Assembly: GCF_018132105.1 (NCBI RefSeq)
Contig: NZ_JWHL01000003.1
Location: 62,001 to 126,000 of the forward strand
DNA from: Methanocalculus chunghsingensis
Lineage (GTDB): Archaea > Halobacteriota > Methanomicrobia > Methanomicrobiales > Methanocorpusculaceae
Direction: 5' to 3'
DNA: 64,000 nucleotides
Shown here: piece by piece, positions 8,159-17,846 of the stretch
How the letters are laid out: each line of letters begins with the position of its first letter
How positions within the stretch are numbered: the first letter of the stretch is position 1
Made by a program: the position numbers and the translations under genes
The notes under the pieces: model-generated
The model's input: the letters and a program-made list of their open reading frames with translations, nothing else
Databases searched by the model: none
What the model was told of the DNA's origin: nothing

Positions 8159-9263
8159 TGATGACACCTGTTGCCCGATCGATCTCGGCTTCGGTGATGA
8201 TGAGCGGTGGGACGAGCCTGAGATTGCCGTCTGCGGCACAGTTGACGATGATACCCTTCTCAGCACACCGCTCCTGAACCTCCGGGCACTTCTCTCCGAC
8301 CGTGATCCCGATCATCAGGCCGCAAACCCGTGGGTTCCACCTGGCGAGCCCTTCCCTGAACCGCTCCCCTTTTGCAGCGATACCTGGCAGGAGTGATTCG
8401 ATAACATGAAGCGTCGCCATACCGGCGGCGGATGCGAGAGGACCTCCTGCAAAGGTGCTCCCATGCTCGCTCTTTTTAAAGGCAAGCCCTTCCCGTGCGA
8501 CGATAGCCCCGACAGGGAACCCTGATCCAAGTCCTTTGGCAAGGGAGACGATATCGGGCATCACCTTCGTCTGGTGCATTGCAAGCCAGGTGCCTGTCCG
8601 GCCCATCCCGGTCTGCACCTCGTCTGCAATGAGGAGGGCGCCTTTCTCGTCACAGATCTCCCGTACACCTTCAACGAATCCTTCCGGTGGGATGATGATC
8701 CCTGCTTCTCCCTGGATCGGTTCAAGGAGGACAGCGGCGGTATCCGTATCGACAGCAGCACGGAGGCCTTCGAGATCGCCATACTCGACGAAGCTGCATT
8801 TCGGCTCAAGCGGCTCAAACGGCTCCCGGATACCGGGCTTATGCGTCACGGCCAGTGATCCGAGTGTCCTGCCATGGAATCCGTGTATGAAGGAGACCGC
8901 CTTCGTCTTCTTTGTTGCTAAACGTGCGAGTTTCAGCGCCGCTTCGTTTGCCTCCGCACCTGAGTTGGTGAAGAAGACCTGTGAGAGATTGGTGACCTTT
9001 GCGAGTTTCTCGGCAAACTCTGCCTGTCCGGGGACATAGTAGAGGTTTGAACAATGGATCAGCTCCCCGGCCTGCCTGCATATTGCTTTTACCACGTCGT
9101 CATGGCAGTGGCCGGTACTGCAGACTGCAATTCCAGCAACGAGATCGAGGTACTCGTTTCCGTCATCATCCCATACCGTGCATCCTTTCCCTCTCCGGAT
9201 CATCATCGTCCGGGAGAATGCCGGCATATAATATTGCGCATCAATTTTCCGATAATCGCTCAT
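8130..9263 (-). CDS. argD: Acetylornithine aminotransferase ArgD
   Basis: Class III PLP aminotransferase that converts N-acetylglutamate semialdehyde to N-acetylornithine in arginine synthesis. Of 377 residues, the key features are NSGAEANEAALKLAR (100-114), EPIQGEAG (181-188), the PLP-contacting DEVQTGMGRTG (214-224), the PLP lysine K243 in SLAKGLGSGFP, and a late HGSTFAGGP. The ATG at 9263 has a GTGAG element six bases upstream. An in-frame GTG at 9272 overlaps the guaA stop and would add three residues. A role in lysine synthesis is possible for archaeal ArgD-like enzymes, but the sequence looks like standard ArgD. Confidence 0.87.
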   Translation of the reverse strand: MSDYRKIDAQYYMPAFSRTMMIRRGKGCTVWDDDGNEYLDLVAGIAVCSTGHCHDDVVKAICRQAGELIHCSNLYYVPGQAEFAEKLAKVTNLSQVFFTNSGAEANEAALKLARLATKKTKAVSFIHGFHGRTLGSLAVTHKPGIREPFEPLEPKCSFVEYGDLEGLRAAVDTDTAAVLLEPIQGEAGIIIPPEGFVEGVREICDEKGALLIADEVQTGMGRTGTWLAMHQTKVMPDIVSLAKGLGSGFPVGAIVAREGLAFKKSEHGSTFAGGPLASAAGMATLHVIESLLPGIAAKGERFREGLARWNPRVCGLMIGITVGEKCPEVQERCAEKGIIVNCAADGNLRLVPPLIITEAEIDRATGVINEVLTEICS

Positions 9264-9268
9264 TCTTC

Positions 9269-10186
9269 TCACTCGTATTCGATTGTGGCAGGTGGCTTTC
9301 CGGTGATGTCATAGACGACCCGTGCGACACCAGGGATCTCTGATGTAATCCGCGAGGATATCCGTTCCAGTGTTTCATAAGGAAGCCTGATTGGATCGGC
9401 GGTCATTCCATCCCTGGAATTGACTGCACGAACGGCGACGATCCATCCATGAAGCCTGACATCTCCCTTCACACCGGTCCCAAGGCCGATGAGTGCGGCA
9501 AAACATTGCCATGGGGAATATATCTCGATAAGCTCATCCTCAACGATATGATTCGCTTCACGAATGATCCCGACCTTCTCGGGGGTGACCTCTCCAAGGA
9601 CACGCACCGCAAGGCCGGGTCCCGGGAACGGCATTCTGTGTTGGATCTCAGGGGGAAGTCCGAGTGCTCCTGCAACGACCCGGACCTCATCCTTATAGAG
9701 ATCCTGTAGCGGTTCGATGACACCTTTGAATTTGATATCAAGAGGCATTCCACCGACGTTATGATGGCTTTTGATACCACCTTCACTCTCGATACGATCA
9801 GGATAGATCGTCCCCTGAAGGAGATATTCAGCCCCGGTAGCGACTGCTTCCTTTTCAAAGATCCGAATAAACCGCTCTCCAATCGCTTTCCTCTTCTCTT
9901 CAGGGTCGATGATCCCCTCAAGTGCTGCAAAGAACTCAGCAGATGCGTCAACGGTCTTTAAGTTGATTGAGCCGAAGAGCTGCCTGATCCGGGCACTCTC
10001 TCCTTTTCTCATCAGGCCGGTATCCACATAGATCGGAATGAGGCGGTCGCCTATTGCCCGTGCTGCAAGTGCTGCACAGACCGAGCTGTCAACACCACCG
10101 GAGAGTGCCATGACAACATGTCCGTCTCCTGCGGCTTTGCGTATTTCTGCTACTGATTCTTCGATGAATTTTTGTGCATTTACCAT
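9269..10186 (-). CDS. guaAB: GMP synthase subunit B (PP-ATPase)
   Basis: This is the ATP-pyrophosphatase half of the archaeal two-subunit GMP synthase, which adenylates XMP and aminates it with ammonia from the separate glutaminase subunit. The 305-residue protein has the PP-loop SGGVDSS (29-35), the conserved [20 protein letters not shown] stretch and [17 protein letters not shown], and ends in IEYE, as GuaA C-termini do. No glutaminase domain is fused, which is the archaeal arrangement; subunit A is not in the window. It sits four bases after pyrG on the same strand, so two amidotransferase-type nucleotide enzymes form one unit. Confidence 0.9.
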   Translation of the reverse strand: MVNAQKFIEESVAEIRKAAGDGHVVMALSGGVDSSVCAALAARAIGDRLIPIYVDTGLMRKGESARIRQLFGSINLKTVDASAEFFAALEGIIDPEEKRKAIGERFIRIFEKEAVATGAEYLLQGTIYPDRIESEGGIKSHHNVGGMPLDIKFKGVIEPLQDLYKDEVRVVAGALGLPPEIQHRMPFPGPGLAVRVLGEVTPEKVGIIREANHIVEDELIEIYSPWQCFAALIGLGTGVKGDVRLHGWIVAVRAVNSRDGMTADPIRLPYETLERISSRITSEIPGVARVVYDITGKPPATIEYE

Positions 10187-10190
10187 ATGG

Positions 10191-11777
10191 TCACCTCTCT
10201 GCTGTCTTCTTCTCTGCCATACAGGCCTTCACAAATCCGAGGAAGGGGGGCGAAGGGCGGGTTGGCCGTGATCTGAACTCAGGGTGGAACTGGGTTGCAA
10301 AGAAGAATGGATGATCCGGGATCTCCAGTATCTCCATTCTGTCGCCATTCCTTCCTGAGAATATGAGCCCTTTCTCTTCAAGGAGCGGGATGTATTCAGG
10401 ATTTACCTCGTATCTGTGGCGGTGCCGCTCCGTGATCTCACCCCTCTCATAGAGCTTCTCTGCCAGGGTTCCGGCTCTGATGGAGATCGGATAGTCTCCA
10501 AGACGCATCGTCCCCCCGAGATCGGTCTCATTCTCCTGTTCGGGGAGGATCATGATAACATGCGTCCCCTCTCCCATCTCCTCGCTCGTGGCATCCGGTA
10601 TGGCTGCACGATGTCGTGCATACTCGATGACGGCAAGCTGAAACCCGAGGCAGAGGCCAAGAAGAGGTATCTTCTTCTCACGGGCACACCGAATCGCCTC
10701 AATCTTTCCTTCGATCCCACGTGAGCCGAATCCCCCGGGGATAAGGATGCCATCAACCTCGCTCAGGACTCCATTGGTACAGTCTTCAGCATCGATCCAC
10801 CGGATATTCACCTCGGTTGAGAGGGATCGCCCGGCATGTTTGAGCGCCTCCTTGATGCTGATATAGACATCCTCGATTCCGTACTTGGTGACGATTGCAA
10901 CGGTGATACGGTTGGTATACTCTCGTGTGACAATCCGGTACCAGTCATTTGATGGCTGGCGGACCTCCAGCTGAAGGAGATCGGTGAGAACATCCGCCAG
11001 CCCCTCCTTCTCAAGCTCCATTGGGACATGATACGTATCCGGTACCGTCGTTGCACTGATGACCGCCTGCTGCGGGACATCACAGAAGGCAGAGATCTTT
11101 CTCTTTGTATTTGATCCGATGGGGAGATCGCTTCTGCCGACGATGATATCCGGGTAGAGCCCAAGTTCCCTGAGTGCCTTGACTGAATGCTGGGTCGGCT
11201 TCGTCTTGAGGTCACCCATGGTATCGGCGGGGACGAGGGTGACGTGAATCAGGACGAAGTCGCCTGGTGCAGCCTCCCCATGCATCTGCCGCACCGCTTC
11301 AAGGAACGGCATGCTCTCGATATCGCCGACAGTCCCTCCGACTTCAACGATACAGGCATCTGCTGCCCCTTCGCTCCCTCTCCAGCTCTCTGCAGCAGCT
11401 TTGATCTGACATTTGATCATATCGGTTATATGCGGAATGATCTGAACCGTCTCTCCAAGATAGTCTCCCCGTCGTTCTTTCTCAATGACGGTCCGGTAGA
11501 CCTTTCCTGTGGTGATATTATGATCATTCGTCAGCTCGATATCCATGAACCGCTCATAGTTTCCAAGATCGAGATCGACCTCGGCACCATCACGGAGGAC
11601 GAAGACCTCGCCGTGCTGAGCAGGATTCATGGTGCCCGCATCGATATTGAGATAGGGATCGATCTTCACTGCTGTGACGATATAGCCCCTGTTCTTCAGA
11701 ATTCTTCCAATCGAGGCGGCGGTGATCCCTTTTCCAAGACCACTCATCACCCCTCCGGTAACAACAATATACTTCAC
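10191..11777 (-). CDS. pyrG: CTP synthase PyrG
   Basis: CTP synthase converts UTP to CTP with glutamine and ATP. The 528-residue protein begins [17 protein letters not shown], the hallmark N-terminus with its P-loop, and carries a C-terminal class I glutaminase domain with the nucleophile in [17 protein letters not shown] and a late [14 protein letters not shown] segment containing the catalytic His and Glu. The start is GTG at 11777, the position matching the family; the longer frame from 11813 adds twelve unrelated residues. It is the first gene of the minus-strand run into guaAB, argD and hisC. Confidence 0.92.
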   Translation of the reverse strand: MKYIVVTGGVMSGLGKGITAASIGRILKNRGYIVTAVKIDPYLNIDAGTMNPAQHGEVFVLRDGAEVDLDLGNYERFMDIELTNDHNITTGKVYRTVIEKERRGDYLGETVQIIPHITDMIKCQIKAAAESWRGSEGAADACIVEVGGTVGDIESMPFLEAVRQMHGEAAPGDFVLIHVTLVPADTMGDLKTKPTQHSVKALRELGLYPDIIVGRSDLPIGSNTKRKISAFCDVPQQAVISATTVPDTYHVPMELEKEGLADVLTDLLQLEVRQPSNDWYRIVTREYTNRITVAIVTKYGIEDVYISIKEALKHAGRSLSTEVNIRWIDAEDCTNGVLSEVDGILIPGGFGSRGIEGKIEAIRCAREKKIPLLGLCLGFQLAVIEYARHRAAIPDATSEEMGEGTHVIMILPEQENETDLGGTMRLGDYPISIRAGTLAEKLYERGEITERHRHRYEVNPEYIPLLEEKGLIFSGRNGDRMEILEIPDHPFFFATQFHPEFRSRPTRPSPPFLGFVKACMAEKKTAER

Positions 11778-11859
11778 ACAGAACCCCGCTTTATAACCGT
11801 CTCTTCTGTACAACTATTATCCTTCGCATCCTTTGAGTAAAGAGGTGTATATCTGCTTC

Positions 11860-12276
11860 TTAATGGGGAGAGACGATCGCAAACGAAGCGGTCGTCTTTG
11901 CAAGGAGTTCGCCGGATCCATCCCCTCTCCTCACCTCGCCCTCCATAAAAGCAACTCTCCGCCCACGTCTCAGAACCCATCCGCGCGCGATGATCGTCCC
12001 TTCCCGTGCCCCCCTCAGAAAACTTGTCGTCTCGGAGATGGTTGCGATCCCCTCTCCTTCAGAGAGGAGTGTGTAGAGGCCAAGCGCCATCGCTTCATCG
12101 GCGAGGGCGACGAATATGCCTCCCTGGAGCCACCCGACACCGTTATGCATCGTCGGCGTTACTTCCATGGAGAGCTCTGCAGTTCCGTCACCAAACGAGA
12201 TGACGGAGACCCCCATCGTCCTGAAGAAGGGGTTGGCCATGTCGGAATCTTCCCTGAGTCGTCTGATATAATCCAT
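11860..12276 (-). CDS. PaaI-like hotdog-fold thioesterase
   Basis: The 138-residue protein fits the PaaI/YdiI hotdog family. The segments MHNGVGWLQGGIFVALADEAMALG and TISETTSFLRGAREG correspond to the central helix with the catalytic acid and to the following strand. Such proteins hydrolyse acyl-CoA thioesters, but the substrate here is not predictable. The ATG at 12276 (MDYIRRLRE) matches the usual N-terminus; a GTG at 12285 would add three residues. It is separated from pyrG by about 80 bases and is divergent from the PEGA gene. Confidence 0.75.
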   Translation of the reverse strand: MDYIRRLREDSDMANPFFRTMGVSVISFGDGTAELSMEVTPTMHNGVGWLQGGIFVALADEAMALGLYTLLSEGEGIATISETTSFLRGAREGTIIARGWVLRRGRRVAFMEGEVRRGDGSGELLAKTTASFAIVSPH

Positions 12277-12322
12277 CGAATACACATTCCATCAGGTGCT
12301 CTTAAAGATTGTTCAGGGTATA

Positions 12323-12330
12323 CTTTATAT
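12323..12330 (+). promoter_or_regulatory. TATA box for the PEGA protein gene
   Basis: CTTTATAT lies about 40 bases before the ATG at 12365, with GAGG at 12354-12357 as the ribosome binding site. The spacing is right for a short-leader archaeal transcript. Confidence 0.4.
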
Positions 12331-12364
12331 CAGAGTAGATTCCTTGAAAAGATGAGGAAAACTC

Positions 12365-13045
12365 ATGGTTTCTTTTAAAAACTGGATGGTACTTTTCATC
12401 GCAATAGCGATGATCCTTCCTGCAGCATCGGCGATGACAGGGCCGATCGGGGGGGATAAAGCATGGTTTAAGGTGATCAGCAATGTTGATGGTGCGGATG
12501 TCTACTTTGGTGGGGAGTACAAGGGACAGACCACCAATGGCGAGCTCTACATCGAGTATTATGTGACCGGCACCCCGGTAACGACCTACATGGTCCGAAA
12601 AGATGGATACACTCCCTACTCCGGCTCGATCAATCAATACCCGGCACAGGGAGAGGTTGTTGATCTCTATGCAACCCTGCAGCCTGCTGAGCCGGCCCCG
12701 GCGCCTGCACCCATTGGTGGGAGTACCGGATACTACACCGTCTATGCAAACGTTGATGGTGCAAGCGTCTACTTTGACAATGATTACAAGGGAACAACAG
12801 CCAATGGCGAACTGACCACACAGGTCTACACCACCGGGACACCCTACCAGACATACCGCGTCTCCAAGGCCGGATACGCCGACTTCACCAGCCAGATCAC
12901 CGACTGGCCGGCAGCCGGCGAGACGGTGAAGCTCCATGCAACCCTTCAGCAGCAGCCTGAGCCGACCCCGTCTCCGATCTCTCTCCTGACGGTTCTTGCA
13001 GCGTTTGCAGGTATCGCTTTGATCCTTTCCAGAAGGAAGGATTAA
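12365..13045 (+). CDS. Exported protein with two PEGA domains and a C-terminal membrane anchor
   Basis: The 226-residue protein has a signal peptide (about 1-24, ending near PAASA), two tandem PEGA-type beta domains (about 35-115 and 120-198), Pro/Ala-rich linkers, a final hydrophobic segment (SPISLLTVLAAFAGIALILS) and a basic RRKD tail. The domains align with each other (VISNVDGADVYFGGEYKG versus VYANVDGASVYFDNDYKG; VTGTPVTTYMVRKDGY versus TTGTPYQTYRVSKAGY), so they arose by duplication. The C-terminus resembles archaeal sorting anchors (Pro-rich, helix, Arg cluster), but no named tripeptide motif is evident. It is probably displayed on the cell surface. Confidence 0.8.
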   Translation: MVSFKNWMVLFIAIAMILPAASAMTGPIGGDKAWFKVISNVDGADVYFGGEYKGQTTNGELYIEYYVTGTPVTTYMVRKDGYTPYSGSINQYPAQGEVVDLYATLQPAEPAPAPAPIGGSTGYYTVYANVDGASVYFDNDYKGTTANGELTTQVYTTGTPYQTYRVSKAGYADFTSQITDWPAAGETVKLHATLQQQPEPTPSPISLLTVLAAFAGIALILSRRKD

Positions 13046-13057
13046 TCTCTTTTTTGT

Positions 13058-13504
13058 ATGGTTGTTATTCGAGGTTTTGAGGAGCCGGATTTTCATCAGG
13101 TTGTCACCCTTGAGGTGGGAAGCTCAGGTTCAGTATATGGTGCTTCGGTCTTCATCAGGCAGATGCAGGCACTGGCGGCTCCGACGTTCTTTGTATCTTC
13201 CGTGGATGATCAGATCACCGGGTATGCAATCGGGTCGCTCGTCTCAGGCGCTCCCGAGAAGGGCTGGATCCTCCGGCTCCAGGTGGCCGAGCCATATCGG
13301 AGACAGGGTATCGCAAGAATGCTTCTGGATCGCCTCCATGATGAATTCGGGAATATGGCTGTCCGGGAGGTTTTTCTATCGGTGTCTCCGGCAAACAGCC
13401 GGGCGGTTCCGCTGTATCTCTCGTTTGGATATGAGGAGGTCGGGTTCCGGAAGGAGTACTTCGGACCGGCTGAAGACCGGCTGATCCTGAGGAGACGAAT
13501 CTGA
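13058..13504 (+). CDS. GNAT-family N-acetyltransferase
   Basis: The 148-residue protein has the acetyl-CoA-binding motif A (LRLQVAEPYRRQGIARMLLDRL, with RRQGIA as the R/Q-x-x-G-x-G/A core) at about 78-95, followed by VFLSVSPANSRAVPLYLSFGYEEVG, the standard beta-bulge and C-terminal strand of GNAT enzymes. It resembles RimI-like protein acetyltransferases, but the substrate is unknown. There is no convincing ribosome binding site before the ATG, so it may be leaderless. It follows the PEGA gene by 12 bases with a T-run between. Confidence 0.8.
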   Translation: MVVIRGFEEPDFHQVVTLEVGSSGSVYGASVFIRQMQALAAPTFFVSSVDDQITGYAIGSLVSGAPEKGWILRLQVAEPYRRQGIARMLLDRLHDEFGNMAVREVFLSVSPANSRAVPLYLSFGYEEVGFRKEYFGPAEDRLILRRRI

Positions 13505-13559
13505 TCCTGTTGCCGCTATAAGAAAACCCTTAATGGCATTGTTCCCGATATCTTACTAC

Positions 13560-14075
13560 ATGAAACTCCTGATAGCTGTAGCACCAGACCGGTTCCGTGA
13601 TGAGGAACTGAGCGAGCCACTGAAGGTCTTCAACGCCGAGGGGATCGAGGTCGTCATCGGATCGACACAGACCGGCGAATGCCTTGGGATGCTTGGGGAT
13701 CGGGTTGAGGCGACGGTCACCTTCGCTGACGCAGATCCGGACGAGTATGATGGCATCGTTATCATCGGCGGGATCGGGTCACAGGACTTCCTCTGGACCA
13801 GCGCCGAGCTTGTCGGAGTTGTGAAGGACCTTTTTGAGCGTGGAAAGGTCGTCTCTGCCATCTGCCTATCCCCCGCGATCCTTGGGATTGCCGGTGTCCT
13901 GAACGGGCGTCGGGCGACCTTCTTCGTGAGTCCCGCATCAAACCGTGTCATGGATGAGGCCGGTGTGATCATCTCAAAGGATCCGGTTGTGACAGATGGA
14001 ACGATCGTGACCGCCAACGGGCCTGGTGCTGCAAAGGCTTTTGGAGAAGCGGTTGTTGCTGCATTGAAACAATAA
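13560..14075 (+). CDS. DJ-1/PfpI family protein
   Basis: The 171-residue protein begins MKLLIAVAPDRFRDEEL and has the PfpI-type Rossmann fold with the nucleophile elbow AICLSPAIL (cysteine about 106) and the upstream glutamate in DRFRDEE. Family members act as glyoxalases, deglycases or chaperones. The residue after the cysteine is Leu instead of the His of classical CHG motifs, so protease activity is unlikely. The start at 13560 is chosen by alignment; an in-frame ATG at 13533 would add nine atypical residues. No Shine-Dalgarno is visible, so the message may be leaderless. Confidence 0.75.
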   Translation: MKLLIAVAPDRFRDEELSEPLKVFNAEGIEVVIGSTQTGECLGMLGDRVEATVTFADADPDEYDGIVIIGGIGSQDFLWTSAELVGVVKDLFERGKVVSAICLSPAILGIAGVLNGRRATFFVSPASNRVMDEAGVIISKDPVVTDGTIVTANGPGAAKAFGEAVVAALKQ

Positions 14076-14079
14076 TTCC

Positions 14080-14775
14080 ATGCCACAGGTTGAAGAGAGG
14101 AACTGCAGCCTTATCATTCCTGCATATAACGAAGAGGGGAGGATCCAGGCATTCCTCCGGGATCTCCTGACATTCGAAGGGGAGGTGATCATCGTTGCCG
14201 ACGGGACGGATAGTACAGCGGATCTCGTCTCTGCATTCATCCGGAGCCATCCTGATCGGAGTATCCACTGCCTCTCGTTTGAGGCCCGTCTTGGAAAGGG
14301 TGGTGGTACCATCGCCGGGATGAGGGCTGCAACCCGCCCCTGTATCGGATTCTGCGATGCGGATGGATCCACCTCGGTTGGAGAGATGAAGCGGCTCTTC
14401 TCACGGCTCGATGCTGCAGATGGTGTCATCGGATCCCGCTGGGTTGCCGGATCGGTCATCCCGGTTCGTCAGGGTCTTCTTCGGCGATTCCAGAGCAGGC
14501 TCTTTAATATGATCATCCGGCTCCTCTTTGGGCTTACCTACTCCGATACACAGTGCGGTGCAAAGGTCTTCCGTGGCGAGGTTCTCGATGAAATTCTGGA
14601 TGATGTCTCGTCTACCGGGTTTGAGTTTGATGTCGAGCTCCTTTGGAGGGCGAAGATGGCAGGGTATGCCATCATCGAGGAGCCGATTGAATGGAGTGAT
14701 CGGGGCGGATCGAGTGTCGGGCTGAAAGATGCCCTGCTGATGCTCGTCGGCCTTCTTCGGATCAGGTTTCTATGA
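14080..14775 (+). CDS. Family 2 glycosyltransferase (dolichyl-phosphate sugar synthase-like)
   Basis: The 231-residue protein begins CSLIIPAYNEEGRI (about 9-22), the GT2 nucleotide-sugar motif, followed by FCDADGSTSVGEM with the metal-binding DxD (91-95 region) and IGSRW. The late DTQCGAKVF and EFDVELLWRAK motifs match dolichyl-phosphate glucose/mannose synthases. It likely transfers a sugar from a nucleotide donor to a polyprenyl phosphate for surface glycan assembly. Its stop overlaps the next start (ATGA), which ties it to the TPR protein downstream. Confidence 0.8.
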   Translation: MPQVEERNCSLIIPAYNEEGRIQAFLRDLLTFEGEVIIVADGTDSTADLVSAFIRSHPDRSIHCLSFEARLGKGGGTIAGMRAATRPCIGFCDADGSTSVGEMKRLFSRLDAADGVIGSRWVAGSVIPVRQGLLRRFQSRLFNMIIRLLFGLTYSDTQCGAKVFRGEVLDEILDDVSSTGFEFDVELLWRAKMAGYAIIEEPIEWSDRGGSSVGLKDALLMLVGLLRIRFL

Positions 14776-16559
14776 TGAATGGTGAGAACGATACACTGGA
14801 GCGGGCGTTCCATCTCCATGAGGCAGGGATGTTTGAGGAGTCGCTCGCCCTCTGCCAGGAGAGGGGTGATCCCGCATATGATATCCTTGCAGCAGAGAAC
14901 CTCGCCTCGCTTGGCCGGCTCTCTGAGGCGAAAGCGGCATATCTTGATCTCATCCGGTCGGTTCCGGGATCGGCCCGTCTCCACCGGGGTCTCGCTCGGG
15001 TTCTTGAGCTCCAGGGTGATGCATCCGCGTTCAGGGAGTACATGGTGGCGGTCCGGCTCGATCCCGGTGATCGCCCCGCCCTCACCAGGTACGCCGCCCT
15101 CCTGACAGAGAGGGGTGATCACCGGGCTGCTATCCCTGTCCTGAAGATTCTTCTTCGGCAGCGGAAGGATCTCGCTGCTCTTCCCCCCCTGATCGCCTCT
15201 CTCATCGCCATCGGCGAAGGTGAGGAGGCGATCGCTCTGTACAATCAGTATGGATCCGGGGATGATCACCTCCATCTCTATATCGAGGCGCTCATCGCCT
15301 GCGGGCGATATGAGGATGCCGCTGATCTTGCCGGGAAGAGATGGGTCGGGGATAACGATTCACTCCTTCGCCGCCTCTGGCTCTCCTCCCTCTCAAAGAT
15401 CCGTCCTGATGAGGCCTATACCGGATACCTCAAGGCCATTGAAGACGGGGGAGATCCTGAACTTATCTTTGAAGCGGCCCTCCTTGCGAAACAGCTTGGG
15501 TACGTGGATAAGGCAGGAGATCTCCTGCAACAGCTCCTGGCAGATGCCTATGATCCCATCTACCATCTGGCATTCTGTGATCTGCTGGCGCGGAGCGGGT
15601 CGATGGAGCGGGCATCAGAGGAGTTCTCCAGACTCGTCTCATCCCAGCTCGGGACGCTCGAAGATCCCGACTCCCTGATCCTGATCATCAGAAAGTATAT
15701 TTGGTTCCTCCTCTCCCGGATGCCTGAAAAGGAGGCGGTGAAACAGGTGAACGAGCTCCTTGCACCACACCCTGCCTGGTTCTGCCTCATCCCGCTTGGT
15801 GAGATGTATGAGCAGCTTGGCGATCATGTTGCTGCACGGGATGCCTGTTACCGGGGATACAGAAGTGACTATATCCGTGGCGGGCTTGCGTATGCCGCAT
15901 ATCTTGCACGTGTCGGCGATGAGCGGGAGAGCGAGAAGGTGATGCTCTATATTCTTTCACACCTCTCAAAGGTGCAGGATCTCGAGATGGTGGCGGGGGC
16001 CATCGTCCATGGCGAAGAGAAGCTGTACCGGAAGAGGCGGATCTCTTCGTCCCTTCAGCAACGGCTACTGAAGGAACTCCCTTCGCTGAGTGCGGAAGGC
16101 CGGGAGATCCTCGCCGTCACCTCACTCTATGCCGCATCCGGTGCCGTTGATGAAGGGGATTACCAGGCATGCAAGGAACACTGTCTGACCGGCCTTGACG
16201 TGATGCCCTGTTATCCCTCCTCGATCAGAATCGAGGATTTCATCCCGCTCCTTGGTTTTGCAAAAGAGCATGCACTGACCGAGGATCCGGTGATGCTCCG
16301 GAGAGGCGGGGAGGAGAAGGAAGAGGAGATCCCTCTTGCAGCGCTTCTCCATCTGGATGAGCGGGAGGAGAAGGCGGTTGACTTTATCAGGAAGCATACG
16401 GAGACGCATGAGATGGAGCTTCGCACCCTCCTTGGGACACGAAGGGTTGCCGGGATCATCAACGGAATTATCCGGAAAGCAGGAGATGCCGGGCTTTCGA
16501 TTATAGAACGACGAGGAATGTCAGAACATGGTGAGGTCTATGCCTGGATTGGAACGTGA
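14772..16559 (+). CDS. TPR-repeat protein with C-terminal winged-helix-like domain
   Basis: The 595-residue, mostly helical protein has degenerate tetratricopeptide repeats over about 1-480 (LHEAGMFEESLALCQERG, LASLGRLSEAKAAYLDLIRS, LLTERGDHRAAIPVLKILLR, LIACGRYEDAADLAGKRW). The last ~70 residues (LDEREEKAVDFIRKHTETHE, then TRRVAGIINGIIRKA and a hydrophobic end) look like a winged helix. No enzyme motif is visible. It overlaps the glycosyltransferase upstream and the DUF2791-type ATPase downstream, so it is probably a scaffold or partner of that ATPase. The association with the ATPase is inference from overlap. Confidence 0.65.
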   Translation: MMNGENDTLERAFHLHEAGMFEESLALCQERGDPAYDILAAENLASLGRLSEAKAAYLDLIRSVPGSARLHRGLARVLELQGDASAFREYMVAVRLDPGDRPALTRYAALLTERGDHRAAIPVLKILLRQRKDLAALPPLIASLIAIGEGEEAIALYNQYGSGDDHLHLYIEALIACGRYEDAADLAGKRWVGDNDSLLRRLWLSSLSKIRPDEAYTGYLKAIEDGGDPELIFEAALLAKQLGYVDKAGDLLQQLLADAYDPIYHLAFCDLLARSGSMERASEEFSRLVSSQLGTLEDPDSLILIIRKYIWFLLSRMPEKEAVKQVNELLAPHPAWFCLIPLGEMYEQLGDHVAARDACYRGYRSDYIRGGLAYAAYLARVGDERESEKVMLYILSHLSKVQDLEMVAGAIVHGEEKLYRKRRISSSLQQRLLKELPSLSAEGREILAVTSLYAASGAVDEGDYQACKEHCLTGLDVMPCYPSSIRIEDFIPLLGFAKEHALTEDPVMLRRGGEEKEEEIPLAALLHLDEREEKAVDFIRKHTETHEMELRTLLGTRRVAGIINGIIRKAGDAGLSIIERRGMSEHGEVYAWIGT

Positions 16560-17835
16560 ACGGGAGAGCGATCTGAGGCTTGAGAGTGTCGGGATCATTA
16601 ATGCCCTCCGCAGAGGGACGGTCCCGGCATCCGGCCTTGAACGGCTTGCTGTTGGAATCGATGCAGAAGAGCGGGCGATCACCGATCAGCTCGACTATGT
16701 GGCGACCGGCCGGTCCGATCTGAAGTTCGTCCGGGGCGATTATGGGAGCGGGAAGACCTTCTTCGTCTGCCGGGCTCTTGAGATAGCCCGATCCAGCGGA
16801 TTTGTCACCTCCCATCTGGTCATCTCCCCTGATACCCCGCTGCATAAGATCGCATCGATGTACAGCGCCATCATCGGCGGTCTCAGGACGGAGAGCGGGG
16901 AGCGGGCGCTCAAATCAATCATCGACTCATGGATCTACCGGGTCGAGGAGCGGCTGATCGCGGTCGGTGGAGATGAGGATGAGGAGAAGCTTGAGCAGGA
17001 TGCATCCGCTGAGATTGAGTCCCTCCTCCTCCGTATCTCCGAAGAGAACAGCGGGCTTGCTGCTGCGGTCAGGACATACTATCATGCGAATAACCGGTGC
17101 GATTTCGCCGTTGCCCAGGCGGCCCTCGGCTGGATCGCCGGGGAAGGGACCGTCGGCCGGGCCTTCAAGTCCGAGGCCGGCGTGAAAGGTGCCGTGGATG
17201 AGGGGACCGCCCTCCCCTTCCTCCGGGGGATCACCCGAATCATCGTTCAGGCTGGCTACCGGGGCCTCGCGATCGCTATCGATGAGACCGAGACGGCCCA
17301 GGGGTCATCCCGTCCCCTCAGGGAGAAGGGATACGTGAATCTCCGGCGGATCGTTGATGCTGTCGACCGGAACGAATCTCCGCATACCTTCTTCCTCTTC
17401 ACCGGCACTCCGTCCTTCTTCGAAGGGTCAAAGGGGATCCGATCCCTCCCCCCGCTCTATGATCGTCTCCAGACGATCGAGGATGACGGGTTTGCCAATC
17501 CCCTCCAGACACAGATCGTCCTCGCACGGTTCGATGAGACGCGGCTTGAGGCGGTGGCAGCAAAGGTTGTTGAGATCTATGGGGAGGCCTATGGGGAGGT
17601 TGACCGGAGCCGGGTGAATCTCCGGTTCATCAGGGCGATGATCACCCGGGTCACCTCCCGGTTCGGGGGCAGGGTCGATGTCATCCCCCGGATCTTCCTC
17701 CGGGAGTTTGTGGATATCCTGGATAAGGCTGCTCTGCATGAGGAGTATGATCCGATGCAGAAGTACCGGTTCGAGGGGGGATCGGAGAAGGATGTCACGG
17801 AGGAGGAGCGGGCGGTGATGGAGGTTGCGTGGTGA
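16540..17835 (+). CDS. BrxD-like (DUF2791-type) P-loop ATPase
   Basis: The 431-residue ATPase has Walker A RGDYGSGKTFF (about 65-75) and Walker B LAIAIDETETAQ, followed by REKGYVNLRRIVDAVD and FLFTGTPSFFEG. This arrangement matches the ATP-binding family found as BrxD in some BREX defence systems and beside Ter-type stress genes. The start at 16540 has GGTGAGGT just upstream and overlaps the TPR gene by 20 bases; an ATG at 16528 is also in frame. No PglX methyltransferase, PglZ phosphatase, BrxL or helicase is nearby, so this is not a BREX locus. What the ATPase acts on is unknown. Confidence 0.7.
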   Translation: MPGLERERESDLRLESVGIINALRRGTVPASGLERLAVGIDAEERAITDQLDYVATGRSDLKFVRGDYGSGKTFFVCRALEIARSSGFVTSHLVISPDTPLHKIASMYSAIIGGLRTESGERALKSIIDSWIYRVEERLIAVGGDEDEEKLEQDASAEIESLLLRISEENSGLAAAVRTYYHANNRCDFAVAQAALGWIAGEGTVGRAFKSEAGVKGAVDEGTALPFLRGITRIIVQAGYRGLAIAIDETETAQGSSRPLREKGYVNLRRIVDAVDRNESPHTFFLFTGTPSFFEGSKGIRSLPPLYDRLQTIEDDGFANPLQTQIVLARFDETRLEAVAAKVVEIYGEAYGEVDRSRVNLRFIRAMITRVTSRFGGRVDVIPRIFLREFVDILDKAALHEEYDPMQKYRFEGGSEKDVTEEERAVMEVAW

Positions 17836-17846
17836 GGTGAGCAGCT

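Noticed and set aside
12302-13096. 264-codon open frame opposite the PEGA gene
   Set aside because: The plus-strand product has a signal peptide, duplicated domains and anchor; the antisense frame mirrors its repeats.
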